A stretch of 64,000 bases of DNA from Furcasterigmium furcatum (GCA_001599815.1 BCIA01000007.1:248001-312000); one strand, 5' to 3'. Counted from the first letter of the stretch, positions 33,774 to 45,621 are shown. The notes: generated from the letters alone by a model not told the origin. A program made the numbers and translations.

Positions 33774-34534
33774 GAGAGGCCCTGATCGTCAGATCAAGAT
33801 GCCGACATGCCAAGTGAAGATGAAAGTGCCGATGCTGAGGCTGGAGAATGACGAGCTGCTGATGCTTTGTCCCCAGACGGCAGATTGCGGGGTATCTCGA
33901 TCCGGACTAGCGGCGGGAAGTGGGATAAACCATCCCTGATTGGTGCAGTTCAATCAACATCGTGCTTAGATAATCACACCTCAATCTGATCGAAACAGTC
34001 CATCATTTGAGATTCCGAACCAAGATTCCTGCACTCCACAAGCACCACCGAATTGACCAAGCGGATAATCGGTGTCTGGCCTGCCTGTCTTCGGCAGAGT
34101 GGCTCCTCGTTCCTGGGGCTTGGGTCCCCAAATTCCCGAGGGCAACCGGACCGCCCCTGGACGATCCTCACCTCCCAAGACGCCCGCGTCATGAGGGGAG
34201 CGTCGCGTCAAGTCGATCCCTTCTAACTCGGGCCCGGACGCGTCGGAAGGAGGCGGCTGTTTCTTACAACCGGTATCTCGCTCCGGTCATCGAACACCTC
34301 AGCCTTTCCTTCGGAGGCTATTCTTCCTTCACGCGAACGGCAGGCCGCTTGCCATCGTACTGGTCTGGTCTGGTGGTGGATGCCCGTGCCAGGGGCCAGC
34401 ATGACTTGTGTTAGTAGAGGACTTGGGTCGCATGATGATTGCGCCAATGCGTACTTGACGTGATTTCCAATGTGCTCCGCTCCGCCCCGGGCTATTTGCT
34501 TCGGAAAACGGACCGCGATGGCTTTGCCCAGGAT

Positions 34535-34549
34535 GGCTCGACTCGAGCC
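34535..34549. promoter_or_regulatory. 15-nt perfect inverted repeat upstream of the xyloglucanase TATA box
   Basis: GGCTCGA-C-TCGAGCC, seven base pairs around a single base, seven nt upstream of the TATA box. The position suits an activator or repressor dimer site; no regulator is identified. Confidence 0.5.
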
Positions 34550-34555
34550 AGTCGC

Positions 34556-34564
34556 ATATATAGG
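34556..34564 (+). promoter_or_regulatory. TATA box of the GH74 gene
   Basis: ATATATAGG, about 110 bp before the ATG at 34670. Confidence 0.55.
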
Positions 34565-34669
34565 GGGTCGCCCTCCACGACATTGCTCTGTCCTAGAAAG
34601 ACAGCAAGGACCCAATCCCGGGGCTCGTATCTTCCTGAAGCCTGCTGTCACCGCAGTCTTTCCGCCATC

Positions 34670-36962
34670 ATGAAGAATCTTGGCTTGTTTTTGGCGTCAG
34701 CTGCCTCGGCTGCCGCTCAGTCTACCTGGCAAAACGTCCGCATCGGCGGCGGCGGCGGCTTCGTGCCCAGCATTCTCTTCCACCCCAACGAAGAAGGCGT
34801 TGCATATGCTCGAACTGACATCGGTGGGATCTATCGATGGAACTCGGACGACTCATGGACCCCCATCACCGACTTCATCGCTGACAATGACTCCTGGTCC
34901 GTCTCCTTCATCAACTTCGGGCAACATCAATGACTGACTATCACAGGAACCGGTGGGGAATTGATGCCCTGGCGCTGGATCCGTCAGACGGAAAGGTCGT
35001 CTTGGCCGCGTTTGGCATGTACACCAACGACTGGTAGGGCTCCTTGACGTCCTTCTGTGAGCCCGGCTGACATTCTCCAGGGACCCCAACAATGGTGCCA
35101 TCGGACGCTCGAACGACGGCGGTGAGACCTGGTCTTTCACGGAGCTGCCTTTCAAGGTGGGCGGCAACATGCCCGGTCGTGGAATGGGTGAGCGCCTCGC
35201 TGTTGATCCCATCAACCCGGATATCATCTTCTTCGGTGCCCGGAGTGGAAACGGCCTCTGGAAGAGCTCGGACGGCGGTGCGAGCTTCGAAGAAGTGTCT
35301 TTCCCCAACCCAGGAACTTTCATTCCCGACCCCAACGACGCTGGTGGCTACGCCAACGACATCCAAGGCCTGGCCTTCGTCACATTCGACCCCACGTCAG
35401 ATGCGCTGGACGGAGCCACCTCTCGTATCTTCGTCGGCACTGCGGACGAGACGGCCGAGAGCATCTACGTCTCCGAGGATGCAGGCGCCTCATGGACAGC
35501 TGTCCCTGACCAGCCCGTCGGATATCTTCCTCACAAGGCCAGGATCCAGCCCGAAGAGGGCGTTCTCTACGTGACCTACAGTGACGGCAGTGGCCCCTAC
35601 GACGGAGATTCCGGAGCTATCTACCGCTACGACATTGCCGGCGGGTCCTGGACGGACATCACCCCCGTCTCCGGCGAAGATCTCACCTACGGCTTTGGAG
35701 GTCTCGGTCTTGACATGCTGAATCCCGGTACCCTGGTCGTTGCCGCGCTGAACTCATGGTGGCCAGAAGCCCAGATCTTCCGCTCGACGGACTCGGGCGC
35801 CACCTGGTCCACGATCTGGGAATGGGGCCCGTACCCCGTGATCGACCGCAAGGCCGAGATCACCGCCCCCAAGGCCCCCTGGATCTATCACGATTTCCTC
35901 GACGGCCATGACGAGAAGCTGGGCTGGATGATCGAGTCTCTGGAGATCAACCCCTTCGACAGCGACCACTGGCTCTACGGCACCGGTCTCACCGTCTATG
36001 GCGGTCACGACCTGACGAACTGGGACAGCGGCGAGACAATCAACATCGAGTCCCTCGCCAACGGCATCGAAGAGTTTGCGGTGCTTGAGCTTGCGTCTGC
36101 CCCTGGCGGCAGCGAGCTTCTCGCGGGCGTTCACGACGACAGCGGCTTCACCTTCCAGAGCATCGACGACCTCGACACGTCCCCCGAGACCGCTTGGAAC
36201 AACCCCATGTTCGTGGGCTGCTCGGGCGTCGACTACGCCGGCAACGATGTCTCCAGCGTCGTCCGTGTCGGTAACGTCGAGGGTGAGCACCAGCTCGCCA
36301 GCTCAAACGACGGAGGCGTGACCTGGAACCTCCACCCCGCGAACAGCACCGTGGCCGGCGGCTCCGTTGCCCTGTCCGCCGATGCCGACACCATCCTCTG
36401 GTCCACCGCGAGCGACGGCGTTCACCGGTCTCAGAACCAGGGCGCCCTCAGCCCCGTCGATCTGCCTGACAATGCCGCAATCGCCAGCGACAAGCTCGAC
36501 AACGCCGTCTTCTACGCCGGCTCTGACGTATTCTACGTCTCGAACGACACCGCGCAGACCTTCAGCGCAGGAGGTGCCCTCGAGGGCGCCTCGGAGGTCC
36601 GCCATATTGCCGCTCACCCAGCCGAGGCGGGTGACGTCTGGGTCTCCACGGACGTCGGCATCTTCCACAGCACCGACTTTGGCCAGTCTTTCGACCAGGT
36701 GTCCACCAGTGTGACGGATACCTGGCAGGTTGCCCTTGGCGTCGGTGCTGCCGGCTGGAACGTCTACACCTTCGGCCATGGCGACGCGGGGGCCAAGCTG
36801 TACGGCAGCACTGATGGCGGCGCGACCTGGGTTGACGTCCAGGGTGACATTGGGTTCGGGGCCATTGACGCCAACAAGGTCGCGGGTAGCGGGAACGTGC
36901 CGGGCATGGTGTATGTTGGGACGAATGGGCGCGGTGTCTTCTACACGGAGGTGAGCATCTGA
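34670..36962 (+). CDS. GH74 xyloglucan-specific endo-beta-1,4-glucanase
   Basis: Exons 34670-34896, 34947-35033, 35081-36962; introns of 50 and 47 bp; 731 aa. Secreted enzyme that cuts the xyloglucan backbone, built from two seven-bladed propellers. Signal peptide MKNLGLFLASAASAAAQ, then WQNVRIGGGGGFVPSILFHP and ARTDIGGIYRW, whose Asp is one of the two conserved acids; the second is expected in the SGVDYAG block. Repeated Asp-box-like strands (SNDGGETW, SSDGGASF, STDSGATW, STDGGATW) mark the propeller blades. Both introns split Trp codons and only correct splicing gives NRWGIDALALDPSDG and NDWDPNNGAIGRS. No CBM1 at the end. It converges with the acid phosphatase gene. Confidence 0.95.
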
Positions 36963-37153
36963 GGGGCTTGATGAGGTGATATCTGAAGGCACGCCGGCAG
37001 GAGGATATGAAGATTCACGGTGAGGGCGGAGAGACACATGTACGACGAGCAGATTCAGAATGATGGAGAAGTATGTCAATTCTTGAACTTTTGTTCCATC
37101 TCAACGCCTCCCTTATGCTTCAGCATCCCCAATCTCCAGGGCACAACTCAAGC

Positions 37154-38886
37154 TCAAGGCTTGACGCTCTTCAGATGAGGCTGGGCCAGGTTCGTGAGGA
37201 AGCTGGCACCCAGCACCTTGGTCGGGGTAGCAGGGTCCGTGGCGTTGCAGATCTCGACAAAGTCGCCGTTGGCCTCGAGCTTGTCCGAGACGTACTTGGC
37301 ATAGTCGGCCACCAGGCAGGACTTGCCGGGGCCGTCCTGGCACGAGGGGACGGGGTAGACGGCCTCGTTGAGGCGGATGCGGATGTAGGTCTCGTTGCGG
37401 GAGCCGCCGACGTCGGCGCGCCTGAGCTTGGTCGCGCCGTTGGTGGGACGGGGGACGCACGCGCGGGTCGAGGAGGGCTCGGTCTCGTTGCCGGGGGCGG
37501 TTCCGCTGACGCGGCAGTTCAGGCGCTCGAAGGCGATGGTGCCCCTCATGGGGGAGATGCGCGAGCTGCGCCAGAGACGGTCCTCGGCGATGTGGTCCGT
37601 GGGCAGCGGCTCCTGCTCGTCGAAGACGCCGATGGCGGCCGCGAGCTGGTTGAGCTGGCCGTCATTGAGGAAGTTCATGAGGAGCTTGGGCAGCTTGAAG
37701 GGGGAGCCGTCGGCCCTGACACCCTCGGCATCGGGGCCCTCGACGAAGCGCTCCATGAGGCCGTTCAGGAAGGGGACCATCATCTTGGAGGCGACGTCGG
37801 CGGCGGGACCGACGCCGTAGTAGTAGCGGAGATCCTGGTGGTACTCGTACTGGTCGAGCTCCTCCTGGGTGAAGGTGTCGCAGAACGGCGACATGCGGCC
37901 GGTGATCTGGGACTCGAAGCCGCAGATGTACGGGAAGTCGTTCCACATGCTGTCCTCGAGCTCGAGATCGCCGTCGATGTACTGCGAGAGCCTCTCGATG
38001 AAGGGGGGCAGCCAGATGGAGCGCCATTCGGCCGTCTGCTTGCTGCTGTCGTCACGGAACGTGGGGCACATGTCCGAAGGAGCGAGGGTATCTCCAAGGT
38101 GCGCGGGAACGCCACGGCCGGTGACGGAGATGACGTCGCCGAGGACCGAGGAGTTGGTGCCGAGGAATCCACGGACGAACAGCTGCGCGGTCTGGATGAC
38201 GCGGTCGTAGTTGTTGGCCCAGACGACGAACTCCTCGCCCTCCTGGTAAAGATCGGGGTAGCTATTTTGTGTTAGTTCCATCTCGTGTGCCTCATGGCAG
38301 CATCAACTTACCGGGTCCTCAGGGTGTAGCCCATGTCATACAGCTCCTTGTAGCCAGTCTTACTGGTCTGGGCGATCTGGATGTGGCGATGGGTGAGAGG
38401 GGTGTCCCAGTTGTGGAAGAAGGCGAGCGGCCCGGTCGCGGTGTAGTTGCTCTCCTTGAACTGAGATTGAGTTGATTGTCAGCAGAGTTTACTCGTTGCG
38501 GTTGGCGGCACCCGGTGGCACGTCAGGCACTTACACGGCGAGCCATCTCAACCCATCCGTTGTGAGCGCCAGTGTCAGGGTAGCGGGAACCGTGACGAAG
38601 CACGTAGGCGGCCTGGTCGACGTAGCAGTTCTCGGGAATGTCGGACGAGATGCCGTTGACATCGGGGGCTGGGGTCGAGTGAGCTTCATCCGTGTTACTC
38701 CTTTGGAGATGGACACTCACCAGCGGTCCAGGGACCATTGCCACCAAGGTGAGCAAGAGGGTTCTTCGCGTTGGCACCATCGGGCAGCAGAACAGGCTGG
38801 ACAGGGTCCAGGGAAGTTCCGGCGCCCTGAGCGTGGGCGACACCCACGGCCGCGAGCACGGCGCAAGCAGAAGCAGCGAAGCTCAT
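37154..38886 (-). CDS. Secreted histidine acid phosphatase (phytase-like)
   Basis: Exons 38886-38721, 38668-38535, 38460-38312, 38261-37154; introns of 52, 74 and 50 bp; 518 aa. Releases phosphate from phosphomonoesters, possibly phytate. Signal peptide MSFAASACAVLAAVGVAHAQ. The catalytic RHGxRxP motif is RHGSRYP at residues 80-86, with His81 as the phosphoryl acceptor. Later elements: FFHNWDTPLTHRHI, YTLRTRYPDLY after splicing, and ICGFESQITG. The usual C-terminal His-Asp pair appears as Asn349-Asp350 in FLNDGQLNQL, so the proton-donor Asp remains but its His partner is replaced. Whether that is normal for this subfamily cannot be checked here. Confidence 0.92.
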
Positions 38887-39942
38887 GGTGATGTTATTGA
38901 CGGAGGGTTGACTAAGGATGGCGAAGAGTGTCCTGGCCGAGGACCAAACCTCACTTCCCATGCGCGCCGGATCATGGTGTATTTATGTTCAATTATCACT
39001 CATTTCACACAGACAACATGGTCTCTCGCTCAGGCACGCCGAGAGTATGGGCAGAAGTTTTTCCTCACCTGCTATACCAGCGCCCGCATAAACTCGGAGA
39101 TTCTTCACAGCAATAGGCATTCACGCCGGGCTCTTATCATCATCGGCTCCCACGTGCTGAGCAACTGATCCATTAATCACACCGAAATTGTAATTGCGGC
39201 CTTCTAGAAGCTGTTGGGCGACCAGCTCTCACTGCGACGATCCAGGCATTGAGATGGCACGTGGGAGTTGAAGGTGTTTTGATTCGGCTCTGCGCGCAAA
39301 CAACGTTGCAGCAGCAGGACACGTTCCTCGGGGAGCCATTCCTGTCTTGGGAAGACTGAGCCGTTAGGTCCCCAGTCGCTGAGCAAAAGATGGGGTTGCA
39401 ATGAGTCGCGACAAGGGACCCTTACGGCGACGAGTAAGGGGAGAGCCGAGATCCGACAAGGAACCGGACACTCGGCCGACCAAGTTCACGAAAGGGACGA
39501 AATGGTTGAATGACAAAAAGTTCACGTGGCCGCGAGAGCCGTGAGTATGAATGACAGGGCTGACCGTCGAGATGGATCTCCGCAGCACTGCCTCTTTTCC
39601 GACGGTGATGACGGTGAGAGGAGCTGGCATCCAGTTGTCGGAGTACACCATGTTAGTGAGCTCAGGACGGTCGGTCAGAACTTCAGTCTCATGCTGTAAG
39701 CACATCATTCAGATCAAGCACATCAAGCCATCACGTCACTACCAATGCTCCATATCAGATGAATTCAAAGTCGTTGACCAAGCAACTGTATATTCAATAC
39801 TCTTTCCTCTTTTTTCCAGGGAAGAACTATGTACATCGAAGTCCCAAGCCGGGCGCGAGCAACAAAACGCCGCGCCCGGCGGGCGGATCTCGCCGCCCGT
39901 GGGTTCATTGCTTCCTCAACCCGCCTTTCACAGGCAGGCATC
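38887..39942. other. Intergenic region
   Basis: Acid phosphatase promoter at the left, pectate lyase 3' flank at the right. Open frames inside lack any family signature. Confidence 0.5.
38979..38987 (-). promoter_or_regulatory. TATA-like box of the acid phosphatase gene
   Basis: CATAAATAC on the minus strand, about 95 bp before the ATG at 38886. Confidence 0.35.
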
Positions 39943-41076
39943 TTAGACGCGCAGCTTCATGGCGATCTTGGACTTCTTGACGCGGCGGCGGGTGCAGACC
40001 TCCTCGATCTCCTCGTCGTCACCGGTCTCGGGGACGGGGGCGGGGGCCTCGGGAGCCTCCTCGACGGGGGTCTCCTCGACAGGGGCGGCCGGGGGAGCGG
40101 CGGCGGAGCCGTCGAAGGTGAGGGTCTGGCCGGCGGTGCGGGTGACGGCGGCGACGTTGCCGGAGCCGAGCAGGGTGTAGGTGTAGGGGACGGAGGTGAA
40201 GCTGCCCTCGCTGACGACGCTCAGGTCGGCGCCGACGACGTCGTTGAGGTTGGCGGTGCCCTCGATGTCGGAGTCGCGAGAGACGAGGGTGTTCTTGGAG
40301 TCGACGAAGGTGGTGGACTCGATCAGGACGTTGGCGCCCATGCGGGTGTTGACACCGGTCAGGCCGACGTTGTCGTAGTAGTTGTTGAAGATGTGGACGG
40401 TGCCGAAGCGGACGGAGGGGTTACGGGACTGGACGTTCAGCCAGTGGTTGTTGGCGTAGGTGACGTGGAACTTGCCAGTGTCCTGGCCGGCGTTGCTGTC
40501 GGAGTGGCCGATGAGGGAGGCCTTGTGGTGGTCGTGGATGAAGGAGTTGGAGACGGTGATGAAGTCCGAGGCGCGGGTGATGTCGATGAGGCCATCGTAG
40601 AAGTCCTTGCCGCTGTCGAGGTCGGAAGAGACGTCGACGTGGTCGACCCAGACGTTGGTGGACTCCTGGATGCCGATGGCGTCGCCGACGTCGGCCTCGA
40701 CCTTGGAGAACTTCAGGTTACGGACGATGACGTTCTCCTGCTTGTTGATGTACAGGCCGACGTTGGTGAAGGACGCGCCGGGAAGACCGATGATGGACTT
40801 GTTGGACTTGACGCGGGAGCGGTAACCGCCCGAGATCTGGCCGTCGATGACGATGACAGCGGGCTCGTCGGCCTCGGCAACGGCGGTGAACTCGGCAAGC
40901 GACGAGACGGTGGTGGTGATGCCGCCGGCACCACCGGTGGTGCCGCTGGCGTAGCCGATGTTGCAAGCCTCAGTGATGGCAGCGCGCTTCTGGATGGTGC
41001 GCGAGCCGAGGATGGGGGAGGCGCTGGCGAGGGTGGCCAGGGCGGCGACGGAAGAGATGATACCGAAGGACTTCAT
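39943..41076 (-). CDS. Pectate lyase (PL1) with acidic Pro-rich linker, Cys and basic tail
   Basis: Single exon, 377 aa, secreted (MKSFGIISSVAALATLASAS, then a KR propeptide site). Cleaves polygalacturonate by calcium-dependent beta-elimination. The beta-helix carries VIVIDGQISG, SIIGLPGASF, VIVRNLKF, the vWiDH-type VWVDHVDVSSD with calcium-binding Asp, and the catalytic Arg motif RNPSVRFG, followed by HIFNNYY. The catalytic part ends near residue 320. An Ala/Pro/Glu linker (APVEETPVEEAPEAPAPVPE) leads to DDEEIEEVC with Cys361 and then a tail of 16 residues with eight Arg/Lys. This repeats the design of the AA9 tail at 4225-4467. TATA element at 41317-41325. Confidence 0.95.
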   Translation of the reverse strand: MKSFGIISSVAALATLASASPILGSRTIQKRAAITEACNIGYASGTTGGAGGITTTVSSLAEFTAVAEADEPAVIVIDGQISGGYRSRVKSNKSIIGLPGASFTNVGLYINKQENVIVRNLKFSKVEADVGDAIGIQESTNVWVDHVDVSSDLDSGKDFYDGLIDITRASDFITVSNSFIHDHHKASLIGHSDSNAGQDTGKFHVTYANNHWLNVQSRNPSVRFGTVHIFNNYYDNVGLTGVNTRMGANVLIESTTFVDSKNTLVSRDSDIEGTANLNDVVGADLSVVSEGSFTSVPYTYTLLGSGNVAAVTRTAGQTLTFDGSAAAPPAAPVEETPVEEAPEAPAPVPETGDDEEIEEVCTRRRVKKSKIAMKLRV

Positions 41077-42905
41077 TGTGATGTATGGATGACTCAGTTT
41101 CTCAAAAGAACGTGTGATCAAAGTCGTAGATTGGGTCGTGAAGCTGGTGATAGTTCGTGACTGGGAAGAAAGAGTGATAAGAGTTGGACGATCTACGTCT
41201 GATCAGAGAAAGAGAGTGGTTGCAAAGAGCGAAAGGATGGAAAAAGGGAAGAGGTAATGAACTGGATGAGGAGCAAGATCAAAAGAAAGCCCGAAGATAT
41301 CGAGTCGGCCGGCTCGTTCTTATACAGATGTTCGTCGAGGCATCCTTCGTCCGTCGCCGCCACCAACACTCCGATGATGCCTTAACCCCGGTCCACTACC
41401 GAGATCTGACGCTAGGATCGAGGCTCGAGCTGGCAGGTTTAATTAATCAGTCCAAGGGGCGCGGTGGACCTCGCTGACAGGGCCCTTGGGCCTGATCGGA
41501 GTTCATTTACCTGTTGCGGAGGGGGAAGACGCCTTCGAAGCCATCTCGACCTGGGTCGATGCGGGCCAATGAATGCGACGCTGGCGGGCTTGGAAAACAA
41601 CCTGCTCTGGTGATGGGACGACATGAATGGCATGGGGAACGACAGGGAGCACCGATTTGGAGATGGCATGATCCTTGTGGCGAGCCTTAGCCGCTCAGGG
41701 GCTGTCATTCTATCAGAAACATCACCAACTCTTCACCACCAGGACAAACTCTCAATCGGTGATGCGTGCCAAGGGTCATACAGGGGTCAATCAGGCGAAC
41801 CTCAAACGTGACGCCCCGAATCCAGGGGCCGCAACCCTGGACCTCGAGGGGGTTTTGCGCGACGGGACTGGCTGGAGGGCCAGGAACATGCCGAGACGTG
41901 CATGGGTATCCCGGCATTCAGCGCGTCTTCGGGGCCGGAGAAACGGACTCGGCTCCTGCGGTGGGCAGGGTTCGGGTTTCGTGATGAGAGCGCACGCAGG
42001 GGCCAGCGAGCGGTTGGCGAGACTGCAACAGGCATTCTCGGCGGGCCAAGGGCTTCTGGCCCTCTTTCATGTTCTATGCGCCCGCTCAGGTCCACCGCCA
42101 TTAAGCTTGAGTTGGGAGATCTCGGGCTTAATCCGAAGCTTGGGGCGGTTTGGGGATGGCAGGGGTCAGCCAGTCGCCATTCAGTCTGATGATGACTCTG
42201 GGGCAGGGACAAGGACGGTGGGTTTGCGTGCCTTGAGGTGGCAATGGCCGCTGTCATGAGTTGAGTGAAGGAAACAGGCCGATCATGGCATGAGATCCTC
42301 AACATGGGACAGAGAAGTTCGGACGATCCCCACCGCAGTACGACGTAAGGTAGCACACGAGAAAAGCCCATGGTCCTGGATCCGCATCGCTACCGTAAAT
42401 CCACCACAAACACGTCGCATCCCGGTGTGGACGAAGCGTGGTTCGGGGAGCTCCCGTGGTAGCATGCTGATGCCGAGCGCTATCGACCGAGCACAGCCTC
42501 AAAAAGCGGCGCCCAGCAGTCGGAGAACACCCCAAAAGACACAACACCTCGTCGTCGAAAGAGACCGGGTCGCCGTAAACGGATATTGGTGCGAGCTTGG
42601 ATGCTACGCTACAACCCAGCGCAAAGATGAAAAGGGGGCATGGCGTCGGTGTGGAGGCAGCCCCGACCAGCGACAACCCCCGATGAAGATGGAAACCTGT
42701 TTGGCCTACTGCAGGCGTGAGGATGTGATTATTTTGGTATTGTCTCAGGATAATGCAAGCGCTATGCAATTCTAGTCATCAAGGAGCCTCATCATGTATC
42801 TGCTGCCCTTGGCTTCTCCCATCGCCTGCGCATGTCCGGCCAGGGAGGCGAGACGCCCGGCACTCGGTGGAAGATCCCACCGAGCTGCTCCATTCTCCGG
42901 GCTTC
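41077..42905. other. Intergenic region
   Basis: Pectate lyase promoter at the left, MFS gene 3' flank at the right. No gene, tRNA or repeat recognised in 1.8 kb. Confidence 0.5.
41317..41325 (-). promoter_or_regulatory. TATA box of the pectate lyase gene
   Basis: GTATAAGAA on the minus strand, about 240 bp before the ATG at 41076. Confidence 0.4.
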
Positions 42906-44613
42906 CTAGGTCTTCTCGTTCTCGTCCTTCTTCTCCGCCTCCGACATCATCTCCGGCGTTGCCGTGCCCCCCGTGCCGCTCGGTGGCTGCTCGGGGCCAG
43001 CGTCCTGCCCTCGCCGCGCCTCACTCTCCATCTGCTCCCTCTCCTCGACAGTCAGGTCGCTCTTCGCCTGTCCGACATCGATAAACCCAAAGATGAGCAG
43101 CGCCACGCCTGCCGTGCCGACCGCGAACCAGAAAGCGGTCTGGTAGTTCCGCCTCAGGTCGAGATACGACGTCTGTCCCACCGCGACGTCGCCGAAGCCG
43201 AGGAAGAAGCTGATGCCGAGGAAGAGCGTGCTGTTGATCAGCGCGCCCGCGAGCCCCTGGCGGCGCGCGGGCAGGTTCGTCGTGATGAAGACGTTGCTGA
43301 CGGTGAAGGTGATGTCGATGCCGATCGTCGACGCGACCATGGACGGGAACACCCAGGCCCAGTAGTTCGGGTCCTCCGGCATCAGGGCGAAGAGCAGCAC
43401 GCAGATCAGGTTGCCCAGGCCGGCCAGGATCAGCAAGACGCGCCCCGGCAGCAGGTGCAGCGTGAACCCGCCGACGGTGCCGATGATCAGGCCGCCGATG
43501 ATCATGGGGAGATACCAGGCCGCCGTCAGCAGGGGCGACATGTGCAAGACCAGCTCGATGTAGAAGCTCGAGTAGAACAGGAACAGGCCGAACGTGCCGT
43601 AGCCGAAGAAGAGGGCGACCACGAGCGCCTTCATGTGCTTTGGCGTGAAGAGATCGAAGGGTACGAGCGGGTTATCAACAACCCAGCCCTCCACGTAGAC
43701 GGCGGCAGCGACCAGGAAGACGCCGGCGATAAGCGTGACGATGATCTGCGGGCTCGCCCACCCGTTGGGGGCCTGCGAGCTGTCGGTGATGGCGTAGACG
43801 ATGAGCAGCAGCCCGGGCACGATGGTTGCGAATCCCCACCAGTCCATCCGGAGACCGGGCGGCGGCGTGGCGGTGAAGTCCCGGGGGACCGACAGGAAGG
43901 CCGCGGCACACACGACGGCGAGGATAATGGTGCCGAGCCAGAAGTACCATCGCCACGTCAGGAACTCGCCCGATATGCCGCCGAAGAGGATGCCCACGAA
44001 GAAGCCCAGCGGCGCGAAGGCGCCGTAGAGGGCGAAGACGAGGTTCTTCCGCGGCCCCGGGCGGTAGATCTTGCCGAGGAGCATGATGCTCGCGGGCAGG
44101 TAGGCGGCCGAGCCGAGGCCCTGGAGGGCACGGCAGGCGATGAGCATGATGTAGTTCTGGCTGAAGCCGGCGACTAGGCACCAGACGCACATCCATGTTA
44201 GGCCGGCGGTGAACACGATGTAGCCTCCGTGCATGTCTCCCAGCCTGCCGAACGGCAGGAGAAAGGAGCCCGTGACGAGGGAGAAGACGCTCGAGGGCCA
44301 TGTCTGGGACGTTTCCGGGATCTCAAGCTCGACGGCCAGCGGCGGCAGGATGATGTGGAAGCCGGAGATGAAAAACTCCTGCGTCATGGTCAGGGACTGA
44401 AACTGAGACTCGGACGGGGTGTGGAGTGGCACTTACAGCCATGAGCATTGAACCGAGCAAGGCTGTCACGAAGCCGAGTTCGGCCCATATCGTCTTGAAG
44501 ACGGCGGGGCGCTGGCGGCCGAGCTTCTCAACGTCGACGGCCGGGATGGGGTCATCGGCGGCGATGGGTCCCGGCTCCGGGTCCGGAACGGCGCCGGATG
44601 GATCGCGGGGCAT
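42906..44613 (-). CDS. MFS transporter, DHA2/ATR1-like drug or metabolite exporter
   Basis: Exons 44613-44437 and 44378-42906 with a 58-bp intron (44379-44436); 549 aa. Proton-coupled plasma-membrane transporter, similar in style to yeast Atr1. A hydrophilic N-terminus is followed by ELGFVTALLGSMLMAEFFISGFHIILPPL across the splice, the MFS signature region FGRLGDMHGGY, the RALQGLGSAAYLPASIMLLG helix with the antiporter-type motif, and later helices such as VALFFGYGTFGLFLFYSSFY. The C-terminus is charged and cytoplasmic. It is divergent from the Zn2Cys6 factor at 45622 with a 1-kb shared region, so that factor may control it; inference from position. Confidence 0.92.
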
Positions 44614-45621
44614 GTTGTAGCAGGCCGGGCGGCGCGTTGTGCTTCGTCGATAGAGTGATGTCGAAGGGTGAGAGAAGAGTACTCAGCAAGTGAGTCGACA
44701 AGATATCGTCATGACCTAGGATCTCGAAAAGGAAACTTGGCCAAGAGAAGGCTGTTTAGATATATCAACAAAGACGCAGGCTGTGGCAAAGTCCTGGATG
44801 TCGATGTCCGGATAGTTCTTCAGATATTCGTCACCGACACCGACGACATATTCTGGACGCTGACAATTCCTTCTGACTGCCGTCCAGTTTCGGTAATGGG
44901 ACCCTGCGAGCGGATCCGCCTGGGCGTATGCAAGATTTGTACGGCTTTGCCCCGAAGAGGAAAGGCTTCTCGAGTCTTGGAGAGTCTTGGTCGATGTCGT
45001 GTTATCAGATGGGAAGATTCATCAGTCTATTTTTCAGCATGTCGAGCTTTGTAATGGATCTGCCACTCAAATCATCTCGGACATCATCGATAGGCGAGCC
45101 GCGGAGCCCCGAGCCTCCCAGGCAGGCTGGCTGGCACTTGAGAAAGCTTCCCTCGAGTCGCCTCATGACGCTAGAAATGATTTGAGATGTCAAGAATTGG
45201 AAGCAAGCGGCCTCTGATGATTAGTCACCGGTAAAGGTGGGAACGCTTGATGCAAGACTTGCGTCTTGACTGCCCCTTGGGGTTTAGCCCCTTTTCCCAT
45301 CCCGGACGGCTACCCCACGCCGGCCTCCTCTGGTTCGTCCGCGAACATCGGACCCGTTTGTCACTGGGCCCGAAGCTTGTCTGTCGAAACGCCTACTCGG
45401 CCAGCTTCTCAGCAAACCCCATGCGGCGCTCGACTCACCAACCTCACGACCATCATGCAAGTCTTGAAGGTCCTTTGCCCTTTCTCGTCGAGGCAGCTCC
45501 CTCGGTCCATGCAACTGTCCGCACCCGCGCAGGCAATCAGCAGGGGTTTCCGCGCCAGAGCCTGTGTCTTATCACTCCCACGCACGGCTAGACGTCGATC
45601 AGTCTAACCACAGCAAGCACC
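44614..45621. other. Divergent intergenic region between transporter and Zn2Cys6 factor
   Basis: Contains TCCG-N7-CGGA at 45338-45352, an inverted repeat of the CCG/CGG half-sites that Zn2Cys6 proteins often bind; suggestive only. No coding feature. Confidence 0.4.

Larger units (their letters stand above)
33774..34669. promoter_or_regulatory. Divergent promoter of the beta-galactosidase and xyloglucanase genes
   Basis: 896 bp between two start codons in opposite directions. It contains a perfect 15-nt inverted repeat at 34535-34549 directly upstream of a TATA box at 34556-34564. No coding feature recognised. Confidence 0.6.
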
